Positions 17,690 to 25,590 of a stretch of 64,000 bases of DNA are shown here, piece after piece; positions within the stretch are counted from its first letter, which is position 1, and the number at the start of each line of letters is the position of its first letter. Position numbers and translations under genes: made by a program. The notes beneath the pieces were generated by a model, which worked only from the letters and a program-made list of their open reading frames with translations, was not told the DNA's origin and searched no databases. The stretch comes from Lachnospiraceae bacterium (GTDB lineage: Bacteria > Bacillota > Clostridia > Lachnospirales > Lachnospiraceae): positions 62,001 through 126,000 of the forward strand of contig JAAVYA010000006.1 in assembly GCA_022790855.1 (NCBI GenBank), in the 5' to 3' direction.

Positions 17690-19078
17690 GTGGCAGGAAA
17701 AAAGAATCGTAAAATTGTAAAATATCGAAAGCCTTTTCGCATCAACATTGGAATTCTAGTATTCGTATTTATATTTTTGTACATGCTTTATTATATTTAT
17801 GCCTATTTTACGGCAAAGCATATTTCTGTCTATGAGGTCAGCCAGGGAACCATTGCTCAGAACACCTCCGTAGAGGGACTGATCCTGCGGGATGAGACAG
17901 TTTATACTACCGATAGCAGCGGATATGTGAATTATTACTGCAAGGACGGTTCCAAGGCAAGCGTGGGAAGCTATATCTATTCTATCGATGAAACAGGTGA
18001 TTTTTATCAGCGGATGTCTGCTGCCAACGACGGCCAACTGCTTCTTTCCGATGAAGGGTACAGCCAGCTGGAAGCTGTGACAGACCAGTATCTGACCAGT
18101 TATTCTGATATGGACTTTTACCAGGTATACCAATTTAAATATGATATGGAAGGAACTTTAGTGGAGGTCTTAAACTCGGCAGCCCGTCAGGAGCTGGGAA
18201 ATTCTCCCCAGGAAGGCGGAAACGGACTTCATGTATATACGGCCAGTGTGCCTGGCGTTGTAGTCTATCATGTTGACGGCCTTGAGAACGTTACTGTTGA
18301 CAGCTTTACGTCTGAAATGTTTGATTCCCATTCTTATGAGAAAGAGAATTTTCTCAAACGCCAAACCGTTTCTTCCGGAGACGCCGTTTATAAATTGATC
18401 AACAGTGAAATCTGGCAGGTGGTGATCCCCATTGACGATTCTCTGGCCAAGGACCTGTCAGAAGAAGAGAATATCAAAGTCTCTTTTAAGAAGGATCATT
18501 CTTCCGCCTGGGCAACTTCTAAGATTCTGGAACGGGACGGCGGATATTACTTGGTACTGGAATTTCAAAATTCCATGATCCGGTTTGCTATGGACCGTTA
18601 CGTAGACCTGGAACTTTTGCTTACCGATACTTCAGGACTAAAAATTCCAAATACAGCTATTACCCAGAAAGAATTCCTATTAGTTCCCAAGGATTATATT
18701 GCAACAGACAGCGAATCGGACAACAGTGGCGTATTTCTTCTTCGGGAAAACAAGGAAGGAGAGTTTTCCCCCGTATTTACCAATGTAACGCTTTTTTATG
18801 AAACAGAGGAATTTTATTACGTTGACTCCAATGAAATTGGATTGGGAGATACGATTGTACACCCGGATTCTAAGGAGCATTATGTCTTAACGGAACGGGA
18901 AGCTTTAGAAGGCGTTTACAATATCAACCGGGGTTACGCCGTATTTAAGCGTATTGAAAAAGTATTTGAAAATAAAGAGTATACCATTATAAAAAGCGGC
19001 ACTTCTTATGGTGTTTCCTTATATGACCATATTGCGCTGGACAGCGCCGCCGTAAATGAAAATGATATTGTACATTAG
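17690..19078 (+). CDS. HlyD-like single-pass membrane protein, function unknown
   Basis: A 462-aa protein with a basic N-terminus, one transmembrane helix (about residues 23-45, 'ILVFVFIFLYMLYYIYAYF') and an extracytoplasmic part that begins 'VSQGTIAQNTSVEGLILRDETVY', like membrane-fusion/HlyD-type adaptors. The region 'GVVVYHVDGLENV' resembles the lipoyl/barrel-sandwich half. No ABC or RND transporter lies nearby; instead yggS and sepF follow immediately, so a role in envelope assembly or division is as likely as efflux. It starts with GTG 17690 after GGAAGGAAAG. The assignment to the HlyD family is from pattern only. Confidence 0.72.
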   Translation: MAGKKNRKIVKYRKPFRINIGILVFVFIFLYMLYYIYAYFTAKHISVYEVSQGTIAQNTSVEGLILRDETVYTTDSSGYVNYYCKDGSKASVGSYIYSIDETGDFYQRMSAANDGQLLLSDEGYSQLEAVTDQYLTSYSDMDFYQVYQFKYDMEGTLVEVLNSAARQELGNSPQEGGNGLHVYTASVPGVVVYHVDGLENVTVDSFTSEMFDSHSYEKENFLKRQTVSSGDAVYKLINSEIWQVVIPIDDSLAKDLSEEENIKVSFKKDHSSAWATSKILERDGGYYLVLEFQNSMIRFAMDRYVDLELLLTDTSGLKIPNTAITQKEFLLVPKDYIATDSESDNSGVFLLRENKEGEFSPVFTNVTLFYETEEFYYVDSNEIGLGDTIVHPDSKEHYVLTEREALEGVYNINRGYAVFKRIEKVFENKEYTIIKSGTSYGVSLYDHIALDSAAVNENDIVH

Positions 19079-19088
19079 GAGGACAAAC

Positions 19089-19784
19089 ATGTTACGGGAA
19101 AATTTGGAAAACGTAGAAAAAAATATAACACTTGCCTGCGAAAAGGCTGGCAGAGCACGTCAGGAAGTTACGCTGATCGCCGTCAGCAAAACAAAGCCTG
19201 TTTCCATGCTCCAGGAGGTTTATCAGGCGGGAATCCGGGAATTCGGTGAGAATAAGGTTCAGGAATTGTCTGAGAAGCAGCCTAGCCTCCCTCAGGACAT
19301 CCATTGGCATATGATCGGTCATCTTCAGAGAAATAAAGTAAAATATATTGTGGGAACGGTTTCTTTGATACATTCCGTAGATTCCTTGCGGCTCGCGGAA
19401 GAAATCAGCAGCCAGGCAGTAAAGAAATCATTGTGCCAGGATATCTTGGTAGAAGTAAACATTGCCCAGGAAGAATCCAAGTTCGGAATCTCAAAGGAAG
19501 AGACGTTTCAATTGGTGGAGAACATTTCCAAATTGCCTAATATCCATATTTGCGGCCTTATGACGATTGCTCCTTTTGTAGAAAATCCCGAAGAAAACCG
19601 TATCTATTTCCGTAAAATGAGGGATTTATCTGTTGACATCGCCCACAAAAACATTGATAATGTAGATATGGACATTCTGTCCATGGGAATGACCGGTGAT
19701 TATATGGTTGCTATTGAAGAGGGCGCTACCATGGTACGAGTGGGAACCGGAATTTTCGGAGAACGAAATTATCAGATTGTATAG
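19089..19784 (+). CDS. YggS family PLP-binding protein (PLP homeostasis protein)
   Basis: Single-domain PLP-binding barrel related to alanine racemase N-domains; implicated in PLP homeostasis, no catalytic activity known. The 231-aa protein has the PLP-lysine motif 'TLIAVSKTKP', 'FGENKVQEL', 'WHMIGHLQRNKVKYIV' and 'LSMGMTGDYMVAIEEGATMVRVGTGIFG'. ATG 19089 follows TTAGGAGG; the upstream Met codons in the track belong to the end of the preceding gene. Its position in front of sepF is conserved in Gram-positive bacteria (ylmE-sepF-ylmG-ylmH). Confidence 0.96.
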   Translation: MLRENLENVEKNITLACEKAGRARQEVTLIAVSKTKPVSMLQEVYQAGIREFGENKVQELSEKQPSLPQDIHWHMIGHLQRNKVKYIVGTVSLIHSVDSLRLAEEISSQAVKKSLCQDILVEVNIAQEESKFGISKEETFQLVENISKLPNIHICGLMTIAPFVENPEENRIYFRKMRDLSVDIAHKNIDNVDMDILSMGMTGDYMVAIEEGATMVRVGTGIFGERNYQIV

Positions 19785-19804
19785 AACGATAAGGGAGAAT
19801 TATC

Positions 19805-20341
19805 ATGGGCGTATTAGATAAATTTTTGAACGTGATGCGGTTGAATCCGGATGACGAGGACGATTTTTATAATGAAGATTATTATGACGAAGAGGATGAC
19901 TACGAGGAAGAAGAGAAACCGGTAAAGAAACGGAGAAAAGAAAAAGACCTGGACGAAGATTTCTACGAAGATGACAGGAAGGTATCTTCCATCAAAGAGA
20001 AATCTGTGAAGACAACGCCGAAGGTGACGCCTATGCGTCCCCGGAAAACGGGGAACGGTATGGAGGTGTGTGTGATTAAGCCGAATTCCGTTGAAGATTC
20101 CCGGGAGATTACGGAGACATTACTCATGAACCGCACCGTAGTGTTGAATGTAGAAGGGCTGGATTTGGAAATTGCCCAGCGTATTATCGACTTTACATCC
20201 GGTTCCTGTTTTGCCATTAGCGGAAACCTTCAGAAGATTTCCAATTACATATTTATCATAACGCCTCCTAATGTAGATATTTCCGGAGATTTTCTGAATA
20301 TCGTAGACACCTTTGACTCGAATTTGAAAGCAGATTACTGA
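19805..20341 (+). CDS. sepF: cell division protein SepF
   Basis: Membrane-associated FtsZ-binding protein that forms rings and aligns FtsZ filaments. The 178-aa sequence has the N-terminal amphipathic helix 'MGVLDKFLNVMRL', a long acidic low-complexity linker (residues ~17-45), and the conserved DUF552 domain with 'VCVIKPNSVEDSREITETLLMNRTVVLNVEGLD' and 'RIIDFTSGSCFAISGNLQKI'. RBS AAGGGAGAA. The ylmG gene that normally follows in Bacilli is missing; the next gene is ylmH. Confidence 0.97.
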   Translation: MGVLDKFLNVMRLNPDDEDDFYNEDYYDEEDDYEEEEKPVKKRRKEKDLDEDFYEDDRKVSSIKEKSVKTTPKVTPMRPRKTGNGMEVCVIKPNSVEDSREITETLLMNRTVVLNVEGLDLEIAQRIIDFTSGSCFAISGNLQKISNYIFIITPPNVDISGDFLNIVDTFDSNLKADY

Positions 20342-20354
20342 TGAGGGCAGTTGT

Positions 20355-21107
20355 ATGATACAGGAAGAGAGTATGGTTGCCAAACGCCTTCTGGATCTCT
20401 CCAGGCGGGCGTATCAAAAAGGGATCGTCACATTCAGCGATTTTTTAAATCTCAATGAACAGAATATTTTCCACACATGCATCCCTATGCTTGAAAGCAG
20501 CTACCAGATGTCCGGTGGATTCGATTATGCAGAGCGTCAGATGATAGCCTTTCTACCTGATGCTCTTATATTTGAGCCGGAATTTCCTATGACGTGTCTA
20601 AAAATAGTTCCTGTCAATCAAAAATTTGCAGATGTGCTTTCTCATCGTGACGTTTTGGGAAGCTTGATGAGCTTAGGGATTGAACGCGGAAGGCTTGGAG
20701 ATATCATGATCAAAGACCAGCAGATCTATGTCTTCTGTCATAACGCCATCCAATCTTATCTTAGGGAGGAACTGACAAAAATTCGCCACACTCCTGTCTC
20801 CGTTTCCATAGAAACGAATATTCCCGATCTTTGTCCCTCGGTACAAGCTTGTCAGGGCATTATCACTTCCAATCGGCTAGACGCTTTCGTAGCCCATATG
20901 TGCAAACTATCCAGAAGCCGGGCCGGAGATCTGATCAAGGGAGGAAGCGTATTTATCAATGGAAAGGAAATACAAAGCACTAGCATCCGGTGTAAGCCCG
21001 GAGAGATTATTTCCGTCCGGGGAGTGGGACGGTTCCGGTTTTTAGAAAGCTCGGGAGAAACAAAAAAAGGCAGGATCAAGATTCAATATGAGAAATATAC
21101 AGGATAA
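20355..21107 (+). CDS. YlmH family S4-domain RNA-binding protein
   Basis: The 250-aa protein has the YlmH N-terminal part ('AYQKGIVTFSDFLNLNEQN') and a C-terminal S4 RNA-binding domain from about residue 175 ('SNRLDAFVAHMCKLSRSRAGDLIKGGSVFINGKEI'). B. subtilis YlmH/RqcP takes part in ribosome-associated quality control with RqcH, which is also encoded in this window (58,713). The spacing to sepF (13 bases) and aroB (12 bases) indicates co-transcription. The RBS is weak (GAGGGCAGTTGT). Confidence 0.92.
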   Translation: MIQEESMVAKRLLDLSRRAYQKGIVTFSDFLNLNEQNIFHTCIPMLESSYQMSGGFDYAERQMIAFLPDALIFEPEFPMTCLKIVPVNQKFADVLSHRDVLGSLMSLGIERGRLGDIMIKDQQIYVFCHNAIQSYLREELTKIRHTPVSVSIETNIPDLCPSVQACQGIITSNRLDAFVAHMCKLSRSRAGDLIKGGSVFINGKEIQSTSIRCKPGEIISVRGVGRFRFLESSGETKKGRIKIQYEKYTG

Positions 21108-21119
21108 AGAGGGAACATT

Positions 21120-22217
21120 ATGAGCAGATTACTTTCTGTAAGCTATGAACAAAAACCTTGCTACGACATTCACCTGGAGGAGGACTTTGAGGGCCTGATT
21201 CCTGCCCTTGTCAAAGCAGGCTATCACAAGGATAAAAAAGTATGTATCGTTACAGACTCCAATGTTGCGCCTTTGTATGGGGAAGCATTGCAAAAAGAGC
21301 TGGAAAGTCAATATGCCGACGCCAGTATGTATGTATTTCCGGCGGGAGAGGAGCATAAAAATACGGATACCGTGGGAGGAGCCTATGAACATTTTATCCG
21401 CCATTCCATGGACCGAAAGGATTTTGTGGTTGCCCTGGGAGGAGGAGTTGTGGGGGATTTAGCTGGGTTTGCCGCGGCGACATATCTTAGAGGCATTGAC
21501 TTTATACAGATTCCAACCACCTTGCTGTCTCAGGTGGACAGCAGCATCGGAGGCAAAACCGGAGTGGATTTCCTGCAATACAAAAATATGGTAGGCGCAT
21601 TTTATATGCCGAAGCTGGTATATATGAATTTGTCTGTCCTCCGTTCCCTTCCGGAGGAACAATTCTGTTCCGGTATGGGGGAAATTTTAAAGCATGGACA
21701 GATTATGGATGAAAGGTATTTTTCTCAGGTAGCCCAAAGCAGTCGGTCCGTGCAACAGCGTAATCTGGAAGTTCTTCAAGAAATGATCTATGGCAGCTGC
21801 AAGATCAAAAGGGATGTGGTGCAGCGTGATCCAAAAGAGCAGGGAGAGCGGGCGCTTTTAAATTTTGGCCATACCATTGGCCATGCAGTTGAAAAACTGT
21901 CTCATTTTCAACTGCTTCACGGCCAATGTGTCGCCCTGGGGATGGTGAGCGCTGCTTATATATCCCATCGTTTTGGCACATATGAAAAAGAAAGCCTGAA
22001 ACAATTAGAGGAAACCATCGCCTTCTTTGGCCTTCCGGTACGGCTCACACACCCGGATTTTACGCCCCAGGAGGTGCTGGCTGCCACGAAGCTGGATAAA
22101 AAAATGGAGTCGGGCAAAATCAAGTTCATTCTTTTGGAGCATCCCGGAAAAGCCTACATCTCTAAAGAGCTGACAGACCTGCAGATTTTAGAAGGAATTC
22201 AATATCTTTTCACTTAA
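21120..22217 (+). CDS. aroB: 3-dehydroquinate synthase
   Basis: Second step of the shikimate pathway: converts DAHP to 3-dehydroquinate with NAD and a divalent metal. The 365-aa length is typical. Recognisable parts: 'VALGGGVVGDLAGFAAATYLRGIDFIQIPTTLL' (NAD-binding Gly-rich loop), 'SQVDSSIGGKTGVD', 'GMGEILKHGQI' (metal-ligand Glu) and 'LNFGHTIGHAVEKL' plus 'LLHGQCVALGM' (metal-ligand His). RBS GAGGGAAC. Its place inside the sepF-lspA cluster is unusual, since no other shikimate gene is in the window. Confidence 0.97.
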   Translation: MSRLLSVSYEQKPCYDIHLEEDFEGLIPALVKAGYHKDKKVCIVTDSNVAPLYGEALQKELESQYADASMYVFPAGEEHKNTDTVGGAYEHFIRHSMDRKDFVVALGGGVVGDLAGFAAATYLRGIDFIQIPTTLLSQVDSSIGGKTGVDFLQYKNMVGAFYMPKLVYMNLSVLRSLPEEQFCSGMGEILKHGQIMDERYFSQVAQSSRSVQQRNLEVLQEMIYGSCKIKRDVVQRDPKEQGERALLNFGHTIGHAVEKLSHFQLLHGQCVALGMVSAAYISHRFGTYEKESLKQLEETIAFFGLPVRLTHPDFTPQEVLAATKLDKKMESGKIKFILLEHPGKAYISKELTDLQILEGIQYLFT

Positions 22218-22230
22218 TGGGAGGCGGCTT

Positions 22231-22758
22231 ATGAACCAAAAAGTAAAAAATACCGTTACACTCCTGATCTGCGTGATTCTATTGACCGTGCTGGATCAGG
22301 CAACAAAATACCTGGCGGTACTTCACTTATCTCCCCAAGAGGGTGGAACGGATGTGCTTCTCTTAAAAGGGGTGTTCCGGCTTCGGTATCTGGAGAACCG
22401 TGGAGCGGCTTTCGGTATATTCCAGGGGCAAAAGACGATTCTTGTAGTTACCACAGTCGTTGTATTCCTTCTTTTGTGCTGGCTGTTTTTCCACCTTCCT
22501 TTGGAAAAACATTTTTCGCCTCTGCGCTGGCTGATCATTTTTATTTTAGCCGGGGCTGCGGGCAATTTTATTGACCGGATGCGTTTGGGATATGTGATAG
22601 ATTTCTTCTATATTGAATTTATTGATTTCCCCATTTTTAATGTGGCGGACATTTATGTGACTTGCTCCGTTGTCCTGTTGATCATACTGTTTCTATTTTA
22701 TTATAAAGAAGAAGATCTAAACCGCATTTGGCCCGGAAAAAGAAAAGGGGAAGCATAA
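22231..22758 (+). CDS. lspA: lipoprotein signal peptidase (signal peptidase II)
   Basis: Aspartic membrane protease that cleaves prolipoprotein signal peptides after lipidation. The 175-aa protein has four hydrophobic helices and the family motifs 'LENRGAAFGIF', 'LAGAAGNFIDRMRLGYVIDFF' and 'FNVADIYVT', which contain the two catalytic aspartates. It is preceded by GGGAGG and overlaps the following pseudouridine synthase start by one base (TAATG); the lspA-rluD pair is widely conserved. Local substrates could include the lipoproteins at 15,681 and 61,354. Confidence 0.97.
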   Translation: MNQKVKNTVTLLICVILLTVLDQATKYLAVLHLSPQEGGTDVLLLKGVFRLRYLENRGAAFGIFQGQKTILVVTTVVVFLLLCWLFFHLPLEKHFSPLRWLIIFILAGAAGNFIDRMRLGYVIDFFYIEFIDFPIFNVADIYVTCSVVLLIILFLFYYKEEDLNRIWPGKRKGEA

Positions 22759-23666
22759 TGGAACAGCAATTTGAAGCGGAGGTTACCGACGGGGGAGAGC
22801 GTCTGGACAAATACCTTGCCTCTATCTACACCCAGCAGTCCCGGTCTTTTTTTCAAAAATTAATCAAAGACGAGCTGGTGCTGGTCAACGGCAGTTTGTC
22901 AAAAACCAGCTATCGGGTAGAACCGGGGGATACCGTTTCCGTCACGATGCCTAAGGCACAGGAAATTGCGGTGCTGCCGGAGGCAATTCCTCTGGATATT
23001 CTATACGAGGATTTCGATCTGCTGATTGTAAATAAGCCCAAGGGGATGGTGGTGCATCCTTCGGCAGGTCATTTCAGCGGCACGTTGGTAAATGCCGTAC
23101 TTTATCATTGCAAAGACAGTCTTTCCGGTATCAACGGGGAAATCCGCCCCGGAATCGTACACCGGATTGATATGGATACCACAGGAGCGCTTATCGTCTG
23201 TAAAAATGATGCGGCCCATATATGCATCGCTCATCAAATTAAGGAGCACACGGTAACCCGACGTTACCGGGGAATCGTCCTGGGACGCGTCAAGGAGGAT
23301 TCCGGACGGATAGAAGGAGCCATCGGACGCCATCCCACAGAACGAAAAAAAATGGCGGTCAATGAGAAAAACGGAAAACCGGCAGTCACTCATTATCGTG
23401 TATTGCAGCGTTTTCGCCAACATACGTATCTGGAATTCCAACTGGAGACGGGAAGGACACATCAGATCCGCGTTCATATGGCCAGCATGGGTCATCCGCT
23501 TCTGGGAGATGCTTTATATGGCAATGGAAAAAATCCATTTCATCTAAAGGGCCAAACCCTTCATGCCATGGTGATTGGATTTCTGCATCCTTCCAATCAG
23601 GCGTATATGGAATTTACCGCGCCGCTGCCGGAATATTTCCAAGAGCTGTTGGAGAAAAAGCTTTAG
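22758..23666 (+). CDS. RluD/RluA family 23S rRNA pseudouridine synthase
   Basis: Isomerises specific uridines in rRNA. The 302-aa protein has an N-terminal S4 domain ('ERLDKYLASIYTQQSRSFFQKLIKDELVLVNG') and the RluA-type catalytic domain with the essential Asp in 'PGIVHRIDMDTTGALIVCKN', then 'HYRVLQRF', 'LETGRTHQIRVHMASMGHPLLGD'. ATG 22758 overlaps the lspA stop and has an AAAGGGGAAG site; the track start at 22728 is internal to lspA. It corresponds by position to B. subtilis YlyB; the exact target uridine cannot be read from sequence. Confidence 0.94.
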   Translation: MEQQFEAEVTDGGERLDKYLASIYTQQSRSFFQKLIKDELVLVNGSLSKTSYRVEPGDTVSVTMPKAQEIAVLPEAIPLDILYEDFDLLIVNKPKGMVVHPSAGHFSGTLVNAVLYHCKDSLSGINGEIRPGIVHRIDMDTTGALIVCKNDAAHICIAHQIKEHTVTRRYRGIVLGRVKEDSGRIEGAIGRHPTERKKMAVNEKNGKPAVTHYRVLQRFRQHTYLEFQLETGRTHQIRVHMASMGHPLLGDALYGNGKNPFHLKGQTLHAMVIGFLHPSNQAYMEFTAPLPEYFQELLEKKL

Positions 23667-23674
23667 AAATTGTA

Positions 23675-23703
23675 TATACATTTAGAGATATTTATGGTAT
23701 AAT
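23675..23703 (+). promoter_or_regulatory. probable sigma-A promoter for the cytidylate-kinase-like gene
   Basis: TATACA (23675-23680), 17 bases, and a perfect TATAAT (23698-23703) lie in the 80-base gap after the pseudouridine synthase gene. The -35 box matches consensus at four of six positions. Confidence 0.6.
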
Positions 23704-23746
23704 ATCTAAACAGAAACGTGTGTTAGCTAGAAAGGTGGGATTTACT

Positions 23747-24379
23747 ATGGGTAATTATGTAATCACAATTGGAAGAGAGTATGGAAGCGGGGGTATGGAT
23801 ATTGGAAGAATGCTTTCCGAACATCTGGGGATCAAGTGCTATGACAAAGAGCTCTTGCAGTTGGCAGCAAAGGAGAGTGGTTTGTGCGAAGAGATTTTCC
23901 ATAACCACGATGAAAAGCCCACCAATAGTTTTTTATATTCCCTGGTTATGGATACGTATTCCGTCAGCGGTTACACTGCCTCCTCCTATTTGGATATGCC
24001 GCTGAACCATAAAGTTTTTCTGGCACAATTCGACAGCATTAAGAATCTGGCAGAAAAAGAGTCCTGCATCATTGTGGGTCGCTGCGCGGACTATGCATTA
24101 TCGGAATACAAAAACTGCCTCAGCGTATTTGTGCATGCATCCGAAGAATTCCGCATGAAACATCTGGCAGATACTTACGGCTGGACTCCGGAGAAAGCCC
24201 GGGATATGATGCATAAGACAGACAAAAAACGTGCCAGCTACTATAATTACTATTCCAGCAAAAAGTGGGGCGACAGCAGAAGCTATCACCTTTCTTTGGA
24301 CAGCAGCCAGTTCGGAATCGAAGGATGTGTGGAATTAATTTTAAACTGCCTAAAGCTGCGGGGATTAGGCCAACTTTAA
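23747..24379 (+). CDS. cytidylate kinase-like family protein
   Basis: P-loop kinase-like protein of 210 aa with an N-terminal 'VITIGREYGSGGMDIGRMLSEHLGIKCYDKELL', the pattern of the cytidylate-kinase-like family, and a lid-like region 'YGWTPEKARDMMHKTDKKRASYYNYY'. It lacks the classical CMP-kinase core residues, so a nucleotide kinase role is not proven. ATG 23747 follows AAAGGTGGG. It is the last plus-strand gene before the convergence point and ends in a strong terminator. Confidence 0.85.
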   Translation: MGNYVITIGREYGSGGMDIGRMLSEHLGIKCYDKELLQLAAKESGLCEEIFHNHDEKPTNSFLYSLVMDTYSVSGYTASSYLDMPLNHKVFLAQFDSIKNLAEKESCIIVGRCADYALSEYKNCLSVFVHASEEFRMKHLADTYGWTPEKARDMMHKTDKKRASYYNYYSSKKWGDSRSYHLSLDSSQFGIEGCVELILNCLKLRGLGQL

Positions 24380-24396
24380 AATTAATATGATAATTG

Positions 24397-24434
24397 GGGA
24401 GACACGCCAATTTAGGAGGGCGTATCTCCCTTTT
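24397..24434. terminator. terminator at the convergence point
   Basis: GGGAGACACGCC (24397-24408) pairs with GGCGTATCTCCC (24419-24430) with one mismatch, followed by TTTT on the plus strand. It ends the cytidylate-kinase-like transcript. The distal arm doubles as the last codons of the recombinase gene on the other strand, so the two convergent genes share this structure. Confidence 0.82.
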
Positions 24435-25494
24435 GATGTTTCTGGAAAATACTTCCAGAGAAACTTCCCGCCAGACGGCGGCGTTCATCATCGGTGGCAG
24501 CATAATGCTGCCTGGTGGTTTCCACGCTTTTATGTCCCAAGGCATCGGCCACCAGATAAATATCTCCGGTTTCTTTATATAGATTTGTTCCATATGTACT
24601 CCGCAGCTTATGCGGAGTGATTTTCTTGTTGATATGAGCGGCTCCGCTGTATTTTTTGACCAATTTCTCCACGGCACGGGTAGTAAGACGGGTGTATTTT
24701 AAGGACAGAAACAAGGCGTCCGCATGCTCTGGACTTGCTTTTGCTGCAATTTGCTCCCGTTCCAATTCCAAATATTCCATTAAGGCGGCAGACACTTCAT
24801 CTCCAAAATATACCGTAGATTCATTTCCGCCTTTTCGAATCACCCGGATGCATTGGTATTTAAAATTAACGTCTTTTACATCCAGACCTACCAGCTCGGA
24901 CACACGTATCCCGGTTCCCAAAAGAAGCGTTAGGATCGCAGTATCCCGATATTTGGTTTTCTCGTGAAGGGCCAGCTGCTTTGATGTCATGGAGCTTCCG
25001 CTTTCGGCAGCGGTGATCAAATCGGCAACTTCATCCTTATCTAAATGGATAATGCTTTCTTTATGCTTTTTCGGGGTCTCGATCATAGACGGCGGATTGG
25101 TAGTAATAAATTCTTTTTTATAGAAGTAATTATACATGGTGCGAAGAGCGGATAATTTTCTCGCTTTTCCTTTTTCCCCATTGGTTTTCTCAGCGCCTTC
25201 CATATTTTCGTAAAAAGAAAGATACGCTAAGTATTCCTCAATGTCTGTGGAGGTCAGCTGATCTAACAGGGAAATGGGAATGTCATGCATATCCTTATCC
25301 TTAAAAATCGGATTATTCTGCTGTATAAACTGAAAAAATAACCGCAAGTCATATGCATAGGCCAAACGTGTCCTGGAAGATGTATTCCTTGTATCCAGGT
25401 ATCTGAAATAATCACTGCAGAATTTCGGCAGTTCTTTTAAAAGAAGATTTAGCTTGCGTTTGTTTTCCAAATTGATCTGTTGGCTGTATTCCAT
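24412..25494 (-). CDS. xerS: XerS/XerC-D-like tyrosine recombinase
   Basis: Tyrosine site-specific recombinase, most likely the chromosome dimer resolvase. The 360-aa protein has an N-terminal SAM-like core-binding domain ('TSSRTRLAYAYDLRLFFQFI') and a catalytic domain with all active-site residues: Arg in 'GTGIRVSELVGL', Lys in 'RKGGNEST', HxxR in 'TPHKLRSTYG', His in 'LGHKS' and Tyr in 'TRQHYAA'. Length and the adjoining palindrome (25,507-25,540) resemble the single-recombinase XerS/difSL system rather than the ~300-aa XerC/XerD pair; no phage or ICE genes are nearby. ATG 25494 follows AAGGAGG; the track start at 25527 lies in the palindrome. The specific name XerS is an inference. Confidence 0.82.
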   Translation of the reverse strand: MEYSQQINLENKRKLNLLLKELPKFCSDYFRYLDTRNTSSRTRLAYAYDLRLFFQFIQQNNPIFKDKDMHDIPISLLDQLTSTDIEEYLAYLSFYENMEGAEKTNGEKGKARKLSALRTMYNYFYKKEFITTNPPSMIETPKKHKESIIHLDKDEVADLITAAESGSSMTSKQLALHEKTKYRDTAILTLLLGTGIRVSELVGLDVKDVNFKYQCIRVIRKGGNESTVYFGDEVSAALMEYLELEREQIAAKASPEHADALFLSLKYTRLTTRAVEKLVKKYSGAAHINKKITPHKLRSTYGTNLYKETGDIYLVADALGHKSVETTRQHYAATDDERRRLAGSFSGSIFQKHQKGDTPS

Positions 25495-25506
25495 AAAAAC
25501 CTCCTT

Positions 25507-25540
25507 ATCAGTTCGCAAAATCAACATTTCGCGAACTGAT
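25507..25540. other. dif-like 34-base palindrome upstream of the Xer gene
   Basis: ATCAGTTCGC and GCGAACTGAT are perfect outer arms. The inner layout is AGTTCGCAAAA / TCAACA / TTTCGCGAACT, an 11-6-11 pattern as in dif sites. Each arm resembles known dif half-sites: AGTTCGCAAAA matches the E. coli XerC arm GGTGCGCATAA at 8 of 11 positions. It ends 12 bases before the recombinase ATG, next to its AAGGAGG site, so it would also form a hairpin in the mRNA leader. difSL lies next to xerS in streptococci in the same way. Confidence 0.7.
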
Positions 25541-25590
25541 AGATCTATACATATCCTGCTCTCTCCAGCTCCAGGATACCTTATTCTTGT

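Noticed and set aside
24120-24677. 185-codon minus-strand ORF across the convergence point
   Set aside because: It is a different frame of the recombinase 3' end and an antisense read of the cytidylate-kinase-like gene.
24412-25494. Integrase of a mobile element
   Set aside because: No excisionase, relaxase, phage genes, tRNA target or att-type direct repeats lie near; the adjacent dif-like palindrome and core-gene neighbours favour a housekeeping Xer protein.
25507-25540. LexA-box reading of the palindrome upstream of the recombinase gene
   Set aside because: SOS boxes have GAAC...GTTC, while here the order is GTTC...GAAC with a longer centre, so the orientation is wrong.
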